The position numbers and the translations under genes are program-made. Of a stretch of DNA of 64,000 nucleotides, positions 45,100-54,526 are shown one piece after another (position 1 is the stretch's first letter; each line of letters opens with the position of its first letter). The notes beneath the pieces are model-generated. The model worked only from the letters and a program-made list of their open reading frames with translations. It did no database searches and was not told the DNA's origin. Source of the stretch: Skermanella sp. TT6 (GTDB lineage Bacteria; Pseudomonadota; Alphaproteobacteria; Azospirillales; Azospirillaceae); contig NZ_CP067420.1 of assembly GCF_016653635.2 (NCBI RefSeq), forward strand, positions 825,501 through 889,500. The letters are read 5' to 3'.

Positions 45100-46380
45100 G
45101 TGGCTGTCTTGATACCAGGGTCCTCGACTCCATGGTCCGGCCTGTCGGCCAGCGAAAGGGCCGTGCTGGACCTGCTGTTCTGGTCCCCGGGCCTTTCCCG
45201 CGACCTGATCTCGACGCGCGCCGCCTTCTCCAAGACGCGCACCAACGCCCTCGTGGCCGGACTGATCGAGCAGGGGCTGGTCGAGGAGATCGGCCTTCAG
45301 GAATCGACCGGCGGCAGGCGCGCCGAGACGATCCGCATCAACCGCGGGCTGGGCGTGCTGCTGGGCGTCGATCTCGACGCCACCCGGTTCGACGTCGCCG
45401 TCTTCACCCCCGACCTCCACCTGCTGGCCCGCGACGGGGAGGAGATCGACGTGCGCCGGGGCCCCGGGCTGGTGCTGTCCCATGTCCGGGCGCGGATGCG
45501 CGGCCTGCTGGCGCGCTGCGGCGCCACGGCCGACCAGGTGCTCGGCATCGGCATCGGCGTTCCCGGCCCGGTCAATTTCGACACTGCGGAGCTGGTCGCG
45601 CCGCCGCTGATGCCGGAATGGGACAGCTTCTCGATCCGGGCCGACCTGCGGGCCGACTACGCGGCGCCCATCTTCGTGGACAACGACGTGAACCTGATGG
45701 CGCTGGGCGAGCTGTGGCACCTGCGGCGGGAGCCCCAGGACTTCCTGGTCATCAAGGTCAGCACCGGAATCGGCTGCGGGATCGTCTGCCACGGGCAGGT
45801 CTATCGCGGGGCCAACGGCTCCGCCGGCGACGTCGGGCATATCTGCGTGGACACCCACGGCCCGCGCTGCCACTGCGGCAATATCGGCTGCGTCGAGGCC
45901 ATGGCCGCCGGACCCGCCATCGCCCGCATGGGGGTGGAGGCGGCGGAGGCCGGCGAAAGCCCGGTGCTGGCCGACATCCTCGCGGCCAGGGGGGCGATCG
46001 ACCTGGGCGACGTGGCCCAGGCCAGCCGGGCGGGCGACGCCGCGTCCAACATGATCATCCAGCGCGCCGGGGCGCTGATCGGGCAGATGCTGGCCTCGGT
46101 GGTCAATTTCTTCAACCCGTCCCACGTCTTCATCGGCGGCGAGGGGGCCCGAATCGGGCCGCTGTTCCTCGCCTCCGTGCGGCAGAGCGTCTACCAGCGC
46201 TCCCTGCCGCTCTCCACCCGGAACCTCCAGATCCAGTACACGCCTCTCGGCGAGCAGGCCGGGCTGATCGGCGCCGGCGTCCTGGCGATGCAGGAGGCCA
46301 TGAGGAGCCGGGGAACCGACAGGGACAAGGCGCGGGGCCGGCTGCCGGAGCCGGGCCGGCTGGAGAGTGTGGACCGATGA
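45100..46380 (+). CDS. ROK-family transcriptional regulator
   Basis: A 426-residue repressor of the NagC/XylR type. The N-terminal winged helix (about residues 18-80, LSRDLISTRAAFSKTRTNAL) is followed by the ROK sugar-kinase-like domain with GVDLDATRFDVAVFT, VLGIGIGVPGPVNF and NDVNLMALGELW. The zinc-binding CHCGNIGCVEA motif is intact, as is the ExGH motif (here SAGDVGHICVD). The GTG start at 45100 has GGGGAG 9 bases upstream. Its stop overlaps the transporter ATPase start, so regulator and transporter are co-expressed; the ligand is probably the transported sugar. Confidence 0.92.
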   Translation: MAVLIPGSSTPWSGLSASERAVLDLLFWSPGLSRDLISTRAAFSKTRTNALVAGLIEQGLVEEIGLQESTGGRRAETIRINRGLGVLLGVDLDATRFDVAVFTPDLHLLARDGEEIDVRRGPGLVLSHVRARMRGLLARCGATADQVLGIGIGVPGPVNFDTAELVAPPLMPEWDSFSIRADLRADYAAPIFVDNDVNLMALGELWHLRREPQDFLVIKVSTGIGCGIVCHGQVYRGANGSAGDVGHICVDTHGPRCHCGNIGCVEAMAAGPAIARMGVEAAEAGESPVLADILAARGAIDLGDVAQASRAGDAASNMIIQRAGALIGQMLASVVNFFNPSHVFIGGEGARIGPLFLASVRQSVYQRSLPLSTRNLQIQYTPLGEQAGLIGAGVLAMQEAMRSRGTDRDKARGRLPEPGRLESVDR

Positions 46381-47867
46381 GCATAGGCGTCCGGTTCGAG
46401 GATATCGTGAAGGAGTTCGGCCCCGTGCGGGTGCTGCACGGCGTCGGCTTCGAGCTGGCGCCCGGCCGGGTCTACGGCCTTCTGGGCGAGAACGGCGCCG
46501 GCAAGTCCACGCTGATGAAGATCCTCAGCGGCTACGAGCAGCCGACCGGCGGCACCGTCCATGTGGACGGGCAACCCCGGAGCTTCCGCAGCTCCCGCGA
46601 CGCCGAGGCCGCCGGGATCGTCCTGATCCACCAGGAATTCAACCTGGCCGAGGACCTGACCATCCAGCAGAACATCTTCCTCGGCCACGAGAAGAAGCGC
46701 GGCTGGTGGCTGGACGAGGCGGCGATGCGGGCCGACACCGTCCGGGTGCTGGCCCAGGTCGGCCTCGACCGCGACCCCGACACGCCGGTCCGGCAGCTGA
46801 TCGTGGCGGAGAAGCAGCTGGTCGAGATCGCCAAGGCGCTCGCCCGCAACGCCCGCCTGCTGATCATGGACGAGCCGACCGCCTCCCTGACCCCGGGGGA
46901 GACCGAGGCCCTGTTCGCCCTGATGGCGCGGCTCCACGCCGAAGGCGTCACCATCGTCTATATCTCCCACAAGCTGGACGAGGTGGAGCGCACCACGGAC
47001 GAGGTGATCGTGATGCGCGACGGCCGCTTCGTCACCCGGCGGGCCACCCGCGACGTGACCCGCCGCCAGATGGCCAACCTGATGGTCGGGCGGGAGCTTT
47101 CCGACCTCTACCCGCCCAAGGACCCGGCGCCCGCCGGCAAGCCGCCGCTTCTCCGGGTGCGGGGGCTGAACGTGCCCGGCTGGGCGTCGGATATCGGCTT
47201 CGAGGTGCAGCCCGGCGAGATCCTGGGGTTCGCCGGTCTGGTCGGCGCCGGCCGGACCGAGCTGTTCGAGGGGCTGCTGGGGCTGCGCCCGCACAGTGTC
47301 GAGCGCATCGAGCTGGACGGCCGGGAGATCCGCATCCGCACCCCGCGCGACGCGGTGAACCAGGGCCTGACCTACCTGAGCGAGGACCGCAAGGGAAAGG
47401 GCCTCCATGTCGGCTTCGGCCTGAGCGAGAACCTGACCATGATGGCGCTGGAGCACTACGCAAAGCCCTGGCTGCGCCCCCGCGAGGAGCGCCGGGCGCT
47501 GGAGGGCGCCGTGAGGGAGTTCGGCATCCGCACCGGCTCGCTGGATGTCCGCGCCGCCTCCCTGTCGGGCGGCAACCAGCAGAAGCTGGCGCTCGCCAAA
47601 GTTCTCCACCCCCGGCCCAAGGTGGTCGTCCTGGACGAGCCGACCCGCGGCGTCGATGTCGGCGCCAAGCGGGACATCTATTTCCTGATCCAGCGGCTGG
47701 CGCGCGAGGGGCGCGCCGTCGTCGTGGTCTCGTCGGAGCTGATGGAACTGGTCGGCCTGTGCCACCGCGTCGCCGTGATGCGCGCGGGCCGCATCCAGGC
47801 CGTCGTCGACGCGCAACATCTGACCGAAGAGGAGCTGATCTCCCATGCGACGGGAACGAAGCAATGA
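46377..47867 (+). CDS. Sugar ABC transporter ATP-binding protein (RbsA/XylG type)
   Basis: Double-ATPase subunit of a CUT2-family sugar importer, 496 residues. The first cassette has LLGENGAGKSTLMKILSGYE and LLIMDEPTASLTPGETEALF; the second has the usual degenerate loop GFAGLVGAGRTELFEGLLGL, then SGGNQQKLALAKVL and VVVLDEPTRGVDVGAKRDIY. The start ATG at 46377 overlaps the ROK stop (ATGA). The permease gene starts 10 bp after its stop. The substrate cannot be read from the ATPase. Confidence 0.95.
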   Translation: MSIGVRFEDIVKEFGPVRVLHGVGFELAPGRVYGLLGENGAGKSTLMKILSGYEQPTGGTVHVDGQPRSFRSSRDAEAAGIVLIHQEFNLAEDLTIQQNIFLGHEKKRGWWLDEAAMRADTVRVLAQVGLDRDPDTPVRQLIVAEKQLVEIAKALARNARLLIMDEPTASLTPGETEALFALMARLHAEGVTIVYISHKLDEVERTTDEVIVMRDGRFVTRRATRDVTRRQMANLMVGRELSDLYPPKDPAPAGKPPLLRVRGLNVPGWASDIGFEVQPGEILGFAGLVGAGRTELFEGLLGLRPHSVERIELDGREIRIRTPRDAVNQGLTYLSEDRKGKGLHVGFGLSENLTMMALEHYAKPWLRPREERRALEGAVREFGIRTGSLDVRAASLSGGNQQKLALAKVLHPRPKVVVLDEPTRGVDVGAKRDIYFLIQRLAREGRAVVVVSSELMELVGLCHRVAVMRAGRIQAVVDAQHLTEEELISHATGTKQ

Positions 47868-47876
47868 GGGGGCGGC

Positions 47877-48884
47877 GTGGTAGAGCGGCAAGCTGAAGTC
47901 CCGGCGGCATCCCGGTTCCAGCGGGCGCGGTCCGTGGGCGCGTGGCTGCACGGCGTCGGGCCGATCGCGGGGCTGGTGCTGCTCTGCGTCGTCGGCACCC
48001 TGCTGAACGGCGACTTCGCCTCGCTCGACAACGCGACGAACGTGCTGACCCGCACCGCCTTCATCGGCATCATCGCGGTCGGCATGTGCTTCGTCATCAT
48101 TTCCGGCGGCATCGACCTGTCGGTAGGCTCCATGGCGGCGTTGATCGCCGGGCTGGTCATCCTGCTGATGAACACGCTGGCCGGCTGGATCGCCCAGCCG
48201 GTGCTGGTGGTGGCCGCCGGCATGGTCTGCTCGGTCCTGCTGGGCGCCGCGTTCGGCACGATCCACGGGCTGCTGATCACCCGCGGCCGGATCGAGCCCT
48301 TCATCGTCACGCTGGGCACGCTCGGCATCTTCCGGGCCTACCTGACCTATTTCTCCAACGGGGGCGCGATCACGCTCGACTACGAGCTGTCGGACGTCTA
48401 CGGCCCCGTCTATTACGCCACCCTGGCCGGCGTGCCGGTCCCCGTCTGGGTGTTCCTGCTGGTGGCGGTCGCGGGCGGCCTGATCCTGAACCGCACCGCC
48501 TACGGGCGCTATGTCCAGGCGATCGGCTCCAACGAGCAGGTGGCGCGCTACGCCGCGGTCAACGTGGACCGGATCAAGGTGCTGACCTACGCGCTGCTGG
48601 GCGCCTGCGTCGGTATCGCGACGCTGCTCTACGTGCCGCGGCTGGGCTCGTCCTCGCCGACCACCGGCCTGCTGTGGGAACTGGAGGCGATCGCCGCGGT
48701 GATCGTCGGCGGCACCGCGCTGAAGGGCGGGTCGGGCAGCATCGTCGGGACCGTCGTCGGCGCCATCCTGCTGTCGGTCATCAGCAACATCCTGAACCTG
48801 ACCAGCGTCATCAGCGTCTACCTGAACGCGGCGGTCCAGGGCTTCGTGATCATCATCGTGGCGTTCCTGCAAAGGCGGAAATGA
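47877..48884 (+). CDS. Sugar ABC transporter permease (RbsC type)
   Basis: Inner-membrane permease of the CUT2 sugar importer, 335 residues from a GTG at 47877 with GAGGGGG upstream. Family motifs are [20 protein letters not shown] and the coupling-loop region [20 protein letters not shown]. About nine hydrophobic spans are visible. It is flanked by the ATPase and substrate-binding genes in one operon. Confidence 0.94.
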   Translation: MVERQAEVPAASRFQRARSVGAWLHGVGPIAGLVLLCVVGTLLNGDFASLDNATNVLTRTAFIGIIAVGMCFVIISGGIDLSVGSMAALIAGLVILLMNTLAGWIAQPVLVVAAGMVCSVLLGAAFGTIHGLLITRGRIEPFIVTLGTLGIFRAYLTYFSNGGAITLDYELSDVYGPVYYATLAGVPVPVWVFLLVAVAGGLILNRTAYGRYVQAIGSNEQVARYAAVNVDRIKVLTYALLGACVGIATLLYVPRLGSSSPTTGLLWELEAIAAVIVGGTALKGGSGSIVGTVVGAILLSVISNILNLTSVISVYLNAAVQGFVIIIVAFLQRRK

Positions 48885-48926
48885 CCACGCCGGCATGGCC
48901 GGCATAAGCAAGGGGAGGAAGAGACC

Positions 48927-49889
48927 ATGACGTTGAAGTCCTGCATATTCGCGATGGCCGCGGCCGCGGTCGCGTTCGGAGCGCCCGCGGCGGCGTTCGC
49001 CCAGAACAAGGTCAACCTGGGCGTCGCGATCCCGGCGGCGACCCACAGCTTCACCGCCGGCATCGTCTGGTGGGCCAACGAGGCCAAGAAGGAGCTGGAG
49101 GCCGCGCATCCCGACCTGAAGGTCACGATCAAGACGGCGGCCAACGCCGGCGAGCAGGCCAACCAGCTCCAGGACCTGACGACCGCCAACAGGATCAACG
49201 CGCTGGTGATCTTCCCGTTCGAGTCGGCGGCGCTGACCCGGCCGGTGGCGCAGGTCAAGAAGCAGGGCGTGTACGTGACCGTGGTCGACCGCGGCCTGAC
49301 CGACACCAGCGCCCAGGACGCGTACGTGTCCGGCGACAACACCGCCTTCGGCAAGGTGCCGGCGGAGTACATCGCCAAGGCGCTGGACGGGAAGGGCAAT
49401 ATCGTGGCCCTGCGCGGCATCGCCACCACGCTCGACAACGAGCGGATGGACGCCTTCAACTCGGTGATGAAGGACTATCCCGACATCAAGCTGCTGGACG
49501 CCCGGTACGCCAACTGGAACCGCGACGACGCCTTCAAGGTGATGCAGGACTACCTGACCCGCTTCAAGCAGATCGACGCGGTGTGGGCCGCCGACGACGA
49601 CATGGCGGTCGGCGTGCTGAAGGCGATCGAGCAGGCCAAGCGCGAGGACATCAAGATCGTCTTCGGCGGCGCCGGCGCCAAGGGCATGATCAAGACGCTG
49701 ATCGACGGCGCCGACCCGCGCATCCAGGCCAACGTCTCCTACTCGCCGAAATTCATCTACGAGGCGATCAAGATGACGGCCGAGGCCCGCCTGAAGGGCG
49801 AGTCGCTGCCCGAAACCACGATCGTCCCGTCGGTGCTGATCACCAAGGACAACGCGAAGGACTTCTATTTCCCCGACAGCCCGTTCTGA
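48927..49889 (+). CDS. Sugar ABC transporter substrate-binding protein
   Basis: Periplasmic-binding protein of the RbsB/peripla_BP_4 fold, 320 residues. The signal peptide is [20 protein letters not shown], cleaved near AFAQ. Ligand-site segments are [34 protein letters not shown]-like [20 protein letters not shown] and [21 protein letters not shown] tryptophan-rich first strand (IVWWAN) and VDRGL suggest a carbohydrate ligand. With the erythronate-dehydrogenase-like DenD upstream, a tetritol, tetronate or related sugar is possible, but this is inference. Confidence 0.93.
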   Translation: MTLKSCIFAMAAAAVAFGAPAAAFAQNKVNLGVAIPAATHSFTAGIVWWANEAKKELEAAHPDLKVTIKTAANAGEQANQLQDLTTANRINALVIFPFESAALTRPVAQVKKQGVYVTVVDRGLTDTSAQDAYVSGDNTAFGKVPAEYIAKALDGKGNIVALRGIATTLDNERMDAFNSVMKDYPDIKLLDARYANWNRDDAFKVMQDYLTRFKQIDAVWAADDDMAVGVLKAIEQAKREDIKIVFGGAGAKGMIKTLIDGADPRIQANVSYSPKFIYEAIKMTAEARLKGESLPETTIVPSVLITKDNAKDFYFPDSPF

Positions 49890-49944
49890 GGAACCGCGGG
49901 GCGGGCCCGGCCGGGTCCGCCCCATTCGCCGACTGACGTAACTC

Positions 49945-50715
49945 CTACCACTGGTACCGGATGCGGCCGAGCAAGGCGTAGGCCTGCTGGCCGTCGCGCA
50001 GCTCGGCGGCGGCACCCAGGTTCAGGGCCAGCCCCATGGGCAGCTCGGCCGAGACGCCGGCGGCGAGGATCACGGCGTTGCGCGACGGCTCGTTGCCCTC
50101 GACCGTGAAGCTGCCGCCGGTCGCCCCCGCGAAGCGCGAGGTGATGGTGGCATCCGGCTGCACCAAGTCATAGCCCCAGCGGACCTCGAGCGATGGCGTG
50201 ACCGTGCCCAGCGTCTCGGTCCGGAACGGGGCGGACGCCGCGACGCCGAGGGTGGCGGTCAGGGCGTTCTCGGCCTTGCCGGAGACGGCCAGCTCCGCCC
50301 CGGTGGCGCCGTTCTCGGTATAGCTGTCCTGGACGAAGCGGGTCCAGGACAGCTCGGCGGCGGGCCTGACGTCGAACCCGTGGACATCGGAGGTGCGGCC
50401 TCCCTCGACGGCGGCGGACAGCTCGGTCCCGCCGAAATCCGACGTGGCGAACCCAGGGCTGGCCACGAAGTCGATCCGGCGCGACCCCGACCTGGAGGCT
50501 CAGGTCGGTCCGTCCCCAAGGTCCGCCTGCCGTAGAGGCCGAGCAGGTAGCTGCTGACGTCGCCGTCGGTGCCCGCCCGCTCATGCAGGACGACCGTGCG
50601 GGAGAACCCGGCCGACACGCCGACCACGATGCCCGGCGCCCGCTCGGCGTCGGCCCCGAACTGCATGCCGCCGCCCCGCCAGTCGAAGCCTTTGTCGGTT
50701 CCGGAGTCGCCGCGC
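49945..50715 (-). pseudogene. Autotransporter beta-barrel remnant with two frameshifts
   Basis: Three pieces of one beta-barrel domain lie in three different frames. Piece 1 (to about 50510) reads GTDKGFDWRGGGMQFGADAE onward to SSYLLGLYGRRTLG. Piece 2 (about 50510-50485) reads RTDLSLQVGVA. Piece 3 (about 50485-49945) reads RRIDFVASPGFATSDFGGTE onward and ends YALLGRIRYQW, with the terminal aromatic residue needed for barrel assembly. Joined, they give a nearly complete type V secretion barrel of about 250 residues. No passenger domain precedes it; an XRE gene lies directly upstream. It appears to be a decayed gene. Confidence 0.78.
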
Positions 50716-50727
50716 CCCCGGTGCTCC

Positions 50728-50994
50728 TCACGGCGCCCAGCCGCTGCCCGGCGGCGCTGCGGTTCCCGACAGCCTGACGCCCGGCCCGCTGATCCCGTCG
50801 GCATCCAGGAAGCTCACGCCGGCACCCTCCAGCGTGCGTCGGATCGCCGCCATGGTCGCCCGCTGCATGTCCCGCTGGCCGGCCTCGAAACCCCGCACGG
50901 TGCTTCGGCTCACCTCCGCGGCGGTGGCAAGCTCGTCCTGGGTCCAGTCCAGAAGCGCGCGGGCGGCGCGGCATTGCTCGGGGGTCAGTGACAT
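50728..50994 (-). CDS. XRE-family HTH regulator
   Basis: An 88-residue protein with a single N-terminal HTH_3 domain: SLTPEQCRAARALLDWTQDE, LATAAEVSRSTVRGFEAGQR, then AIRRTLEGAGVSFLDADGIS. This is a common alphaproteobacterial single-domain regulator ending in a GVRL-type strand. The final residues (SGTAAPPGSGWAP) run into the autotransporter remnant and may be altered. It is divergent from the antiporter gene (114-bp gap). Confidence 0.82.
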   Translation of the reverse strand: MSLTPEQCRAARALLDWTQDELATAAEVSRSTVRGFEAGQRDMQRATMAAIRRTLEGAGVSFLDADGISGPGVRLSGTAAPPGSGWAP

Positions 50995-51108
50995 CAGGCG
51001 AAGATGGGGATGTGACTTGAAAGGTCAAGATGCGCCATTTTGGTTGAAAATCATCATCGAACAATCATGTAGCAGTTTCGGCAGATCCGGATCCGGAGGA
51101 AAAGAACA

Positions 51109-52896
51109 GTGCTGGCGCATCACGCACCGCTCGTCTCGATGATCGCCATCGGCCTCGTTCTCGCCTTTCTCCTGGGTCTGGTCGCGCATCGCCTGCGGGT
51201 CTCTCCCCTGGTCGGATACCTGCTGGCAGGGATCACCGTCGGCCCCTTCACCCCGGGCTTCGTCGCCAACCAGGCGCTGGCGAACGAACTGGCGGAAATC
51301 GGCGTGATCCTGCTGATGTTCGCGGTCGGCCTGCATTTCTCGCTGAAGGACCTGCTGTCGGTCAGGGCGGTGGCGCTTCCCGGGGCGGTCGCGCAGATCA
51401 CCGTCGCGACCCTCCTCGGCATGGCCCTGGCCTGGGTGCTGGGCTGGTCCGTCGGCGCGGGGATCGTCTTCGGCCTGGCACTGTCGGTCGCCAGCACGGT
51501 CGTCCTGATCCGCGCCTTGCAGGAACGCCGCATCATCGACACCGACCGGGGCCGCATCGCGGTAGGCTGGCTGATCGTCGAGGACTTGGCGATGGTCCTT
51601 GCCCTCGTCATGCTGCCGGCGCTCGCCGGCGCGCTGGGCGGCGCCGGGGAAACGCCGGACTGGCGCGTCATCGCCATTTCGGCCGGGCTGACCGTGGTGA
51701 AGGTGGCCACCTTCGTCGCGATCATGCTGGTGGCCGGGCGCCGGGTCGTGCCCTGGATCATGCATTACGCCGCCCACACGGGATCGCGCGAGCTGTTCCG
51801 GCTGTCGGTCTACGCGGTGGCCCTGGGGGTCGCCTATGGAGCCGCCGCCCTGTTCGGCGTGTCCTTCGCCCTGGGAGCCTTCTTCGCCGGGATGGTGCTG
51901 GCCGGAAGCCCCTTGAGCCAGCGGGCGACCGAGGAGGCGCTGCCGCTGCGCGACGCCTTCGCCGTGCTGTTCTTCGTGTCGGTCGGCATGCTGTTCGACC
52001 CCGGCGTCCTGGTCCGCTCCCCCTGGTCGGTGCTGGCCACCGTCGCCATCATCGTGATCGGCAAGTCGCTCGCCGCCTACGCGATCGTGCGGGCGTTCGG
52101 ACGCGCCAACGGAACGGCCCTGACCATTTCCGCCAGTCTCGCGCAGATCGGCGAATTCTCCTTCATCCTGGCCGGCCTGGGCGTCGGCATGGGCGTGCTG
52201 CCGGCGGAGGGTCGCGACCTGATCCTGGCCGGTGCCATCATCTCGATCATGCTGAACCCGCTGATCTTCGCCGCCGTGGACCGGCCGCGGTCCCGCAAGG
52301 CGCCGGACCAGATGCTCCCGGCCCCGGCCGGGGGGCCGGTCGCGGTCCCGTCCGGCGGGACGGCCGTGCCCGACGCGATACCCGACCTGACGCCGACCAG
52401 CCTGACCGGCCACGACGTCCTGATCGGCTATGGCAGGGTCGGCTCCCTGGTCGGTTCCGGCCTGCGCGCCGCCGGCCGCCCGGTCCTCGTGGTCGAGGAG
52501 CGGGCTGACGAGATCGAGGCGGCGCGCCGCGACGGCGCCGAGGTGGTGATCGGCAACGCCGCCGATCCCGAGATCCTGGCGACCGCCAACCTGTCGGCCG
52601 CCCGCCGGCTGATCGTCACCGTTCCCGAAGCCTTCGAGGCGGGCCAGGTGGTCGAGCAGGCCAGGGCTGCCAACCCCGGCCTGGAGATCGTCGCCCGCGC
52701 CCACACCGACGCGGCGGTTTCGCACCTGACCGACCTGGGCGCCAGCTTGGCGGTCATGGGCGAGCGGGAGATAGCGCTCCGCATCCTCGAGCGCATCCTC
52801 GAACGCATCGAGGCGAAGGATGGGGCGGATCGGCAGGGGGCCGACGGGTCCGGCCTCCAGGCCGGCCCGAAGCGCCAAGACCCGCCCGCGGAATAG
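51109..52896 (+). CDS. CPA2-family cation/proton antiporter (KefB/YbaL-like)
   Basis: A 595-residue inner-membrane antiporter. About twelve membrane spans occupy residues 5-390, with VGYLLAGITVGPFTPGFVAN, LLMFAVGLHFSLKDLL and the transport-site region FGVSFALGAFFAGMVLAGSP. A C-terminal TrkA-N (RCK) domain begins near residue 430 (GHDVLIGYGRVGSLVGSGL), and the order matches YbaL/KefB proteins. A GTG start at 51109 follows GGAGGAAAAG. Potassium or sodium export coupled to proton entry is the usual role; ion specificity is not readable. Confidence 0.9.
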   Translation: MLAHHAPLVSMIAIGLVLAFLLGLVAHRLRVSPLVGYLLAGITVGPFTPGFVANQALANELAEIGVILLMFAVGLHFSLKDLLSVRAVALPGAVAQITVATLLGMALAWVLGWSVGAGIVFGLALSVASTVVLIRALQERRIIDTDRGRIAVGWLIVEDLAMVLALVMLPALAGALGGAGETPDWRVIAISAGLTVVKVATFVAIMLVAGRRVVPWIMHYAAHTGSRELFRLSVYAVALGVAYGAAALFGVSFALGAFFAGMVLAGSPLSQRATEEALPLRDAFAVLFFVSVGMLFDPGVLVRSPWSVLATVAIIVIGKSLAAYAIVRAFGRANGTALTISASLAQIGEFSFILAGLGVGMGVLPAEGRDLILAGAIISIMLNPLIFAAVDRPRSRKAPDQMLPAPAGGPVAVPSGGTAVPDAIPDLTPTSLTGHDVLIGYGRVGSLVGSGLRAAGRPVLVVEERADEIEAARRDGAEVVIGNAADPEILATANLSAARRLIVTVPEAFEAGQVVEQARAANPGLEIVARAHTDAAVSHLTDLGASLAVMGEREIALRILERILERIEAKDGADRQGADGSGLQAGPKRQDPPAE

Positions 52897-52947
52897 CCGC
52901 CGGCCCGTCCCGCGTCCGGTCTCACCTCTCCTCCCCATTGCCGCCCA

Positions 52948-52957
52948 TTCTCGAGAA
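52948..52957. promoter_or_regulatory. Possible IclR operator palindrome
   Basis: TTCTCGAGAA is a perfect 10-bp palindrome 49 bp before the iclR-type gene, next to TTGACT (about 52971) and an imperfect CTTGA/TCAAG dyad. It could be an autoregulatory site. The evidence is only symmetry and position. Confidence 0.3.
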
Positions 52958-53005
52958 AGTCGGCTTCTGCTTGACTCGACATTTCAAGCAGGTGAAGATG
53001 CTTTC

Positions 53006-53758
53006 ATGAATGTGAATGGCAACGTGAAAACTGCCGGACGAACCCTCGACGTGTTCGAAGCCTTCGAGGATGTCGGCAAGCCCCTGACCCTGTCCGACCT
53101 GGCGCGCCGGCTGGAGATGCCGGTCAGCAGTTGCCACGGGCTGGTCGGCACGCTCAAGGCCCGGGGTTACCTGTACGCCGTCAACCGGCGCACCCTCTAT
53201 CCGACGCGCCGGATCCTGGAGATGGCGCGCCGCATCGTCGCCAAGGATCCGATGCTGGAGCGGCTGGCCGGTTTCCTGGAGCGGCTGCGCGACGACACGG
53301 GGGAAACCGTGATCCTGGGCAAGCGCCAGGACGATGCGGTGATTTACCTGCACGTGGTCGAGGGGCTGCGGACGATCCGCTATTCCGCCAAGCCGGGCGA
53401 GCTGAAGCCGCTGCATTCCAGCGCGATCGGCAAGGCTATGCTGGGGGAGATTCCGCCGGCCGACCTCGCGGCATGGTTGGCCGGGCACCCCCTGGATGCC
53501 GTCACCGAAAACACGCTGGTGACGCCGGAAAGCCTCGGCGGCGATCTCGCGGCCGGGCGGGAGCGCGGCTACCACATCACGCGGGGCGAGAACGTTGCCG
53601 ACGTCATGGCCGTGGCGACCGCCATCCACCTCAACGGCGAACCGCTCGGCGTCGCCGTCGCGGGACCGCTGGAGCGTATGAAGACCGGCCTCGCCGCACA
53701 CACGGAAAGACTGCTGGCGATGAAATCGGCCGTCGAGGCCGGCGAGGAACATCCATGA
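53006..53758 (+). CDS. IclR-family transcriptional regulator
   Basis: A 250-residue regulator: winged-helix DNA-binding domain (residues about 8-70, TLDVFEAFEDVGKPLTLSDL, ARRLEMPVSSCHGLVGTLKA) and the GAF-like effector domain (residues about 80-245, KPGELKPLHSSAIGKAMLGE). The start at 53006 follows AGGTGAAG. It is the first gene of the mutase/TRAP cluster and overlaps the crotonase start by four bases (ATGA), so it is in the same transcript and probably senses the pathway's substrate or a CoA-free intermediate. Confidence 0.92.
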   Translation: MNVNGNVKTAGRTLDVFEAFEDVGKPLTLSDLARRLEMPVSSCHGLVGTLKARGYLYAVNRRTLYPTRRILEMARRIVAKDPMLERLAGFLERLRDDTGETVILGKRQDDAVIYLHVVEGLRTIRYSAKPGELKPLHSSAIGKAMLGEIPPADLAAWLAGHPLDAVTENTLVTPESLGGDLAAGRERGYHITRGENVADVMAVATAIHLNGEPLGVAVAGPLERMKTGLAAHTERLLAMKSAVEAGEEHP

Positions 53759-54525
53759 GCGACGAGCTGCTGGCCGAACGCCGCGACGACATCCTTCACG
53801 TCACCCTGAACCGGCCGGAGAAACGCAATCCCCTGAGCCGCACCCTGCTGGAGGCGCTCCGCCGATGCTTCGAGGCGCACGCGGACGATCCAACCCTGCG
53901 CGTCGCCGTGTTGCGCGGGGCGGGCGAGAAGAGCTTCGCGGCCGGCGGCGACCTGAAGGATCTGGGCCAGCTCCGATCGGCCGAGGAGGCCGGCGAGATG
54001 GCGGACCATGCCAAGGCCGCGCTGGACGCGGTCCGCCGGTTCCCCGTCCCCGTGGTCGCCGCCCTCAACGGCGACGCGCTGGGCGGCGGGGCGGAACTGG
54101 CCGTCGCCTGCGACTTCCGCGTCGGCGCAAGACATGCCCGGATCGGCTTCGTCCAGGGCAGGCTGAACATCGCCACCGCCTGGGGCGGCGGCATCGACCT
54201 TCTCGACCTGCTCGGGCCCGCCGCGGGTCTGCGGCTTCTCGCCCGATCGGATCTCCTGGACATGGAGTCGGCGCGAGCCGTCGGGCTGGTCGACGCGGTG
54301 GCCGAAGCCGACCAGCCGCTGGACGATGCGGTCGCCTCTTTCGTTCAGCCGATGCTGCGCCAGGCTCCGCAGGTGCTCAGGGCCTTCAAGGCGCTGGCGG
54401 TGGCGCATCGCACGGGAGCATCCCGCTCCGACATGGAACGACTGGAAACGAGGCTGTTCGCCGGAACCTGGGTCCATGACGACCACTGGTCCGCCGTCGA
54501 ACGGCTCAACCTGGGACGGAGGTAG
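53755..54525 (+). CDS. Enoyl-CoA hydratase/isomerase-family protein (crotonase 1)
   Basis: Crotonase-fold protein of 256 residues. It starts MSDELLAERRDDILHVTLNR, with the oxyanion-hole segments GEKSFAAGGDLKDLGQLRSA and ALNGDALGGGAELAVACDFR. The position of one catalytic Glu of classical hydratases (here around RIGFVQGRLNIATAWGGGID) differs, so hydration is not certain; decarboxylation or isomerisation of an acyl-CoA is possible. It is coupled to the regulator by ATGA and precedes the mutase large subunit by one base. Confidence 0.85.
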   Translation: MSDELLAERRDDILHVTLNRPEKRNPLSRTLLEALRRCFEAHADDPTLRVAVLRGAGEKSFAAGGDLKDLGQLRSAEEAGEMADHAKAALDAVRRFPVPVVAALNGDALGGGAELAVACDFRVGARHARIGFVQGRLNIATAWGGGIDLLDLLGPAAGLRLLARSDLLDMESARAVGLVDAVAEADQPLDDAVASFVQPMLRQAPQVLRAFKALAVAHRTGASRSDMERLETRLFAGTWVHDDHWSAVERLNLGRR

Positions 54526-54526
54526 A

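Noticed and set aside
46191-50015. A 1274-codon open frame on the minus strand opposite the ROK-ABC operon
   Set aside because: It is a high-GC antisense frame covering five well-supported genes on the plus strand, is rich in His/Arg/Asp/Gly with no domain, and matches no family. Other long antisense frames, for example opposite leuC, topB and ilvB, were rejected for the same reason.
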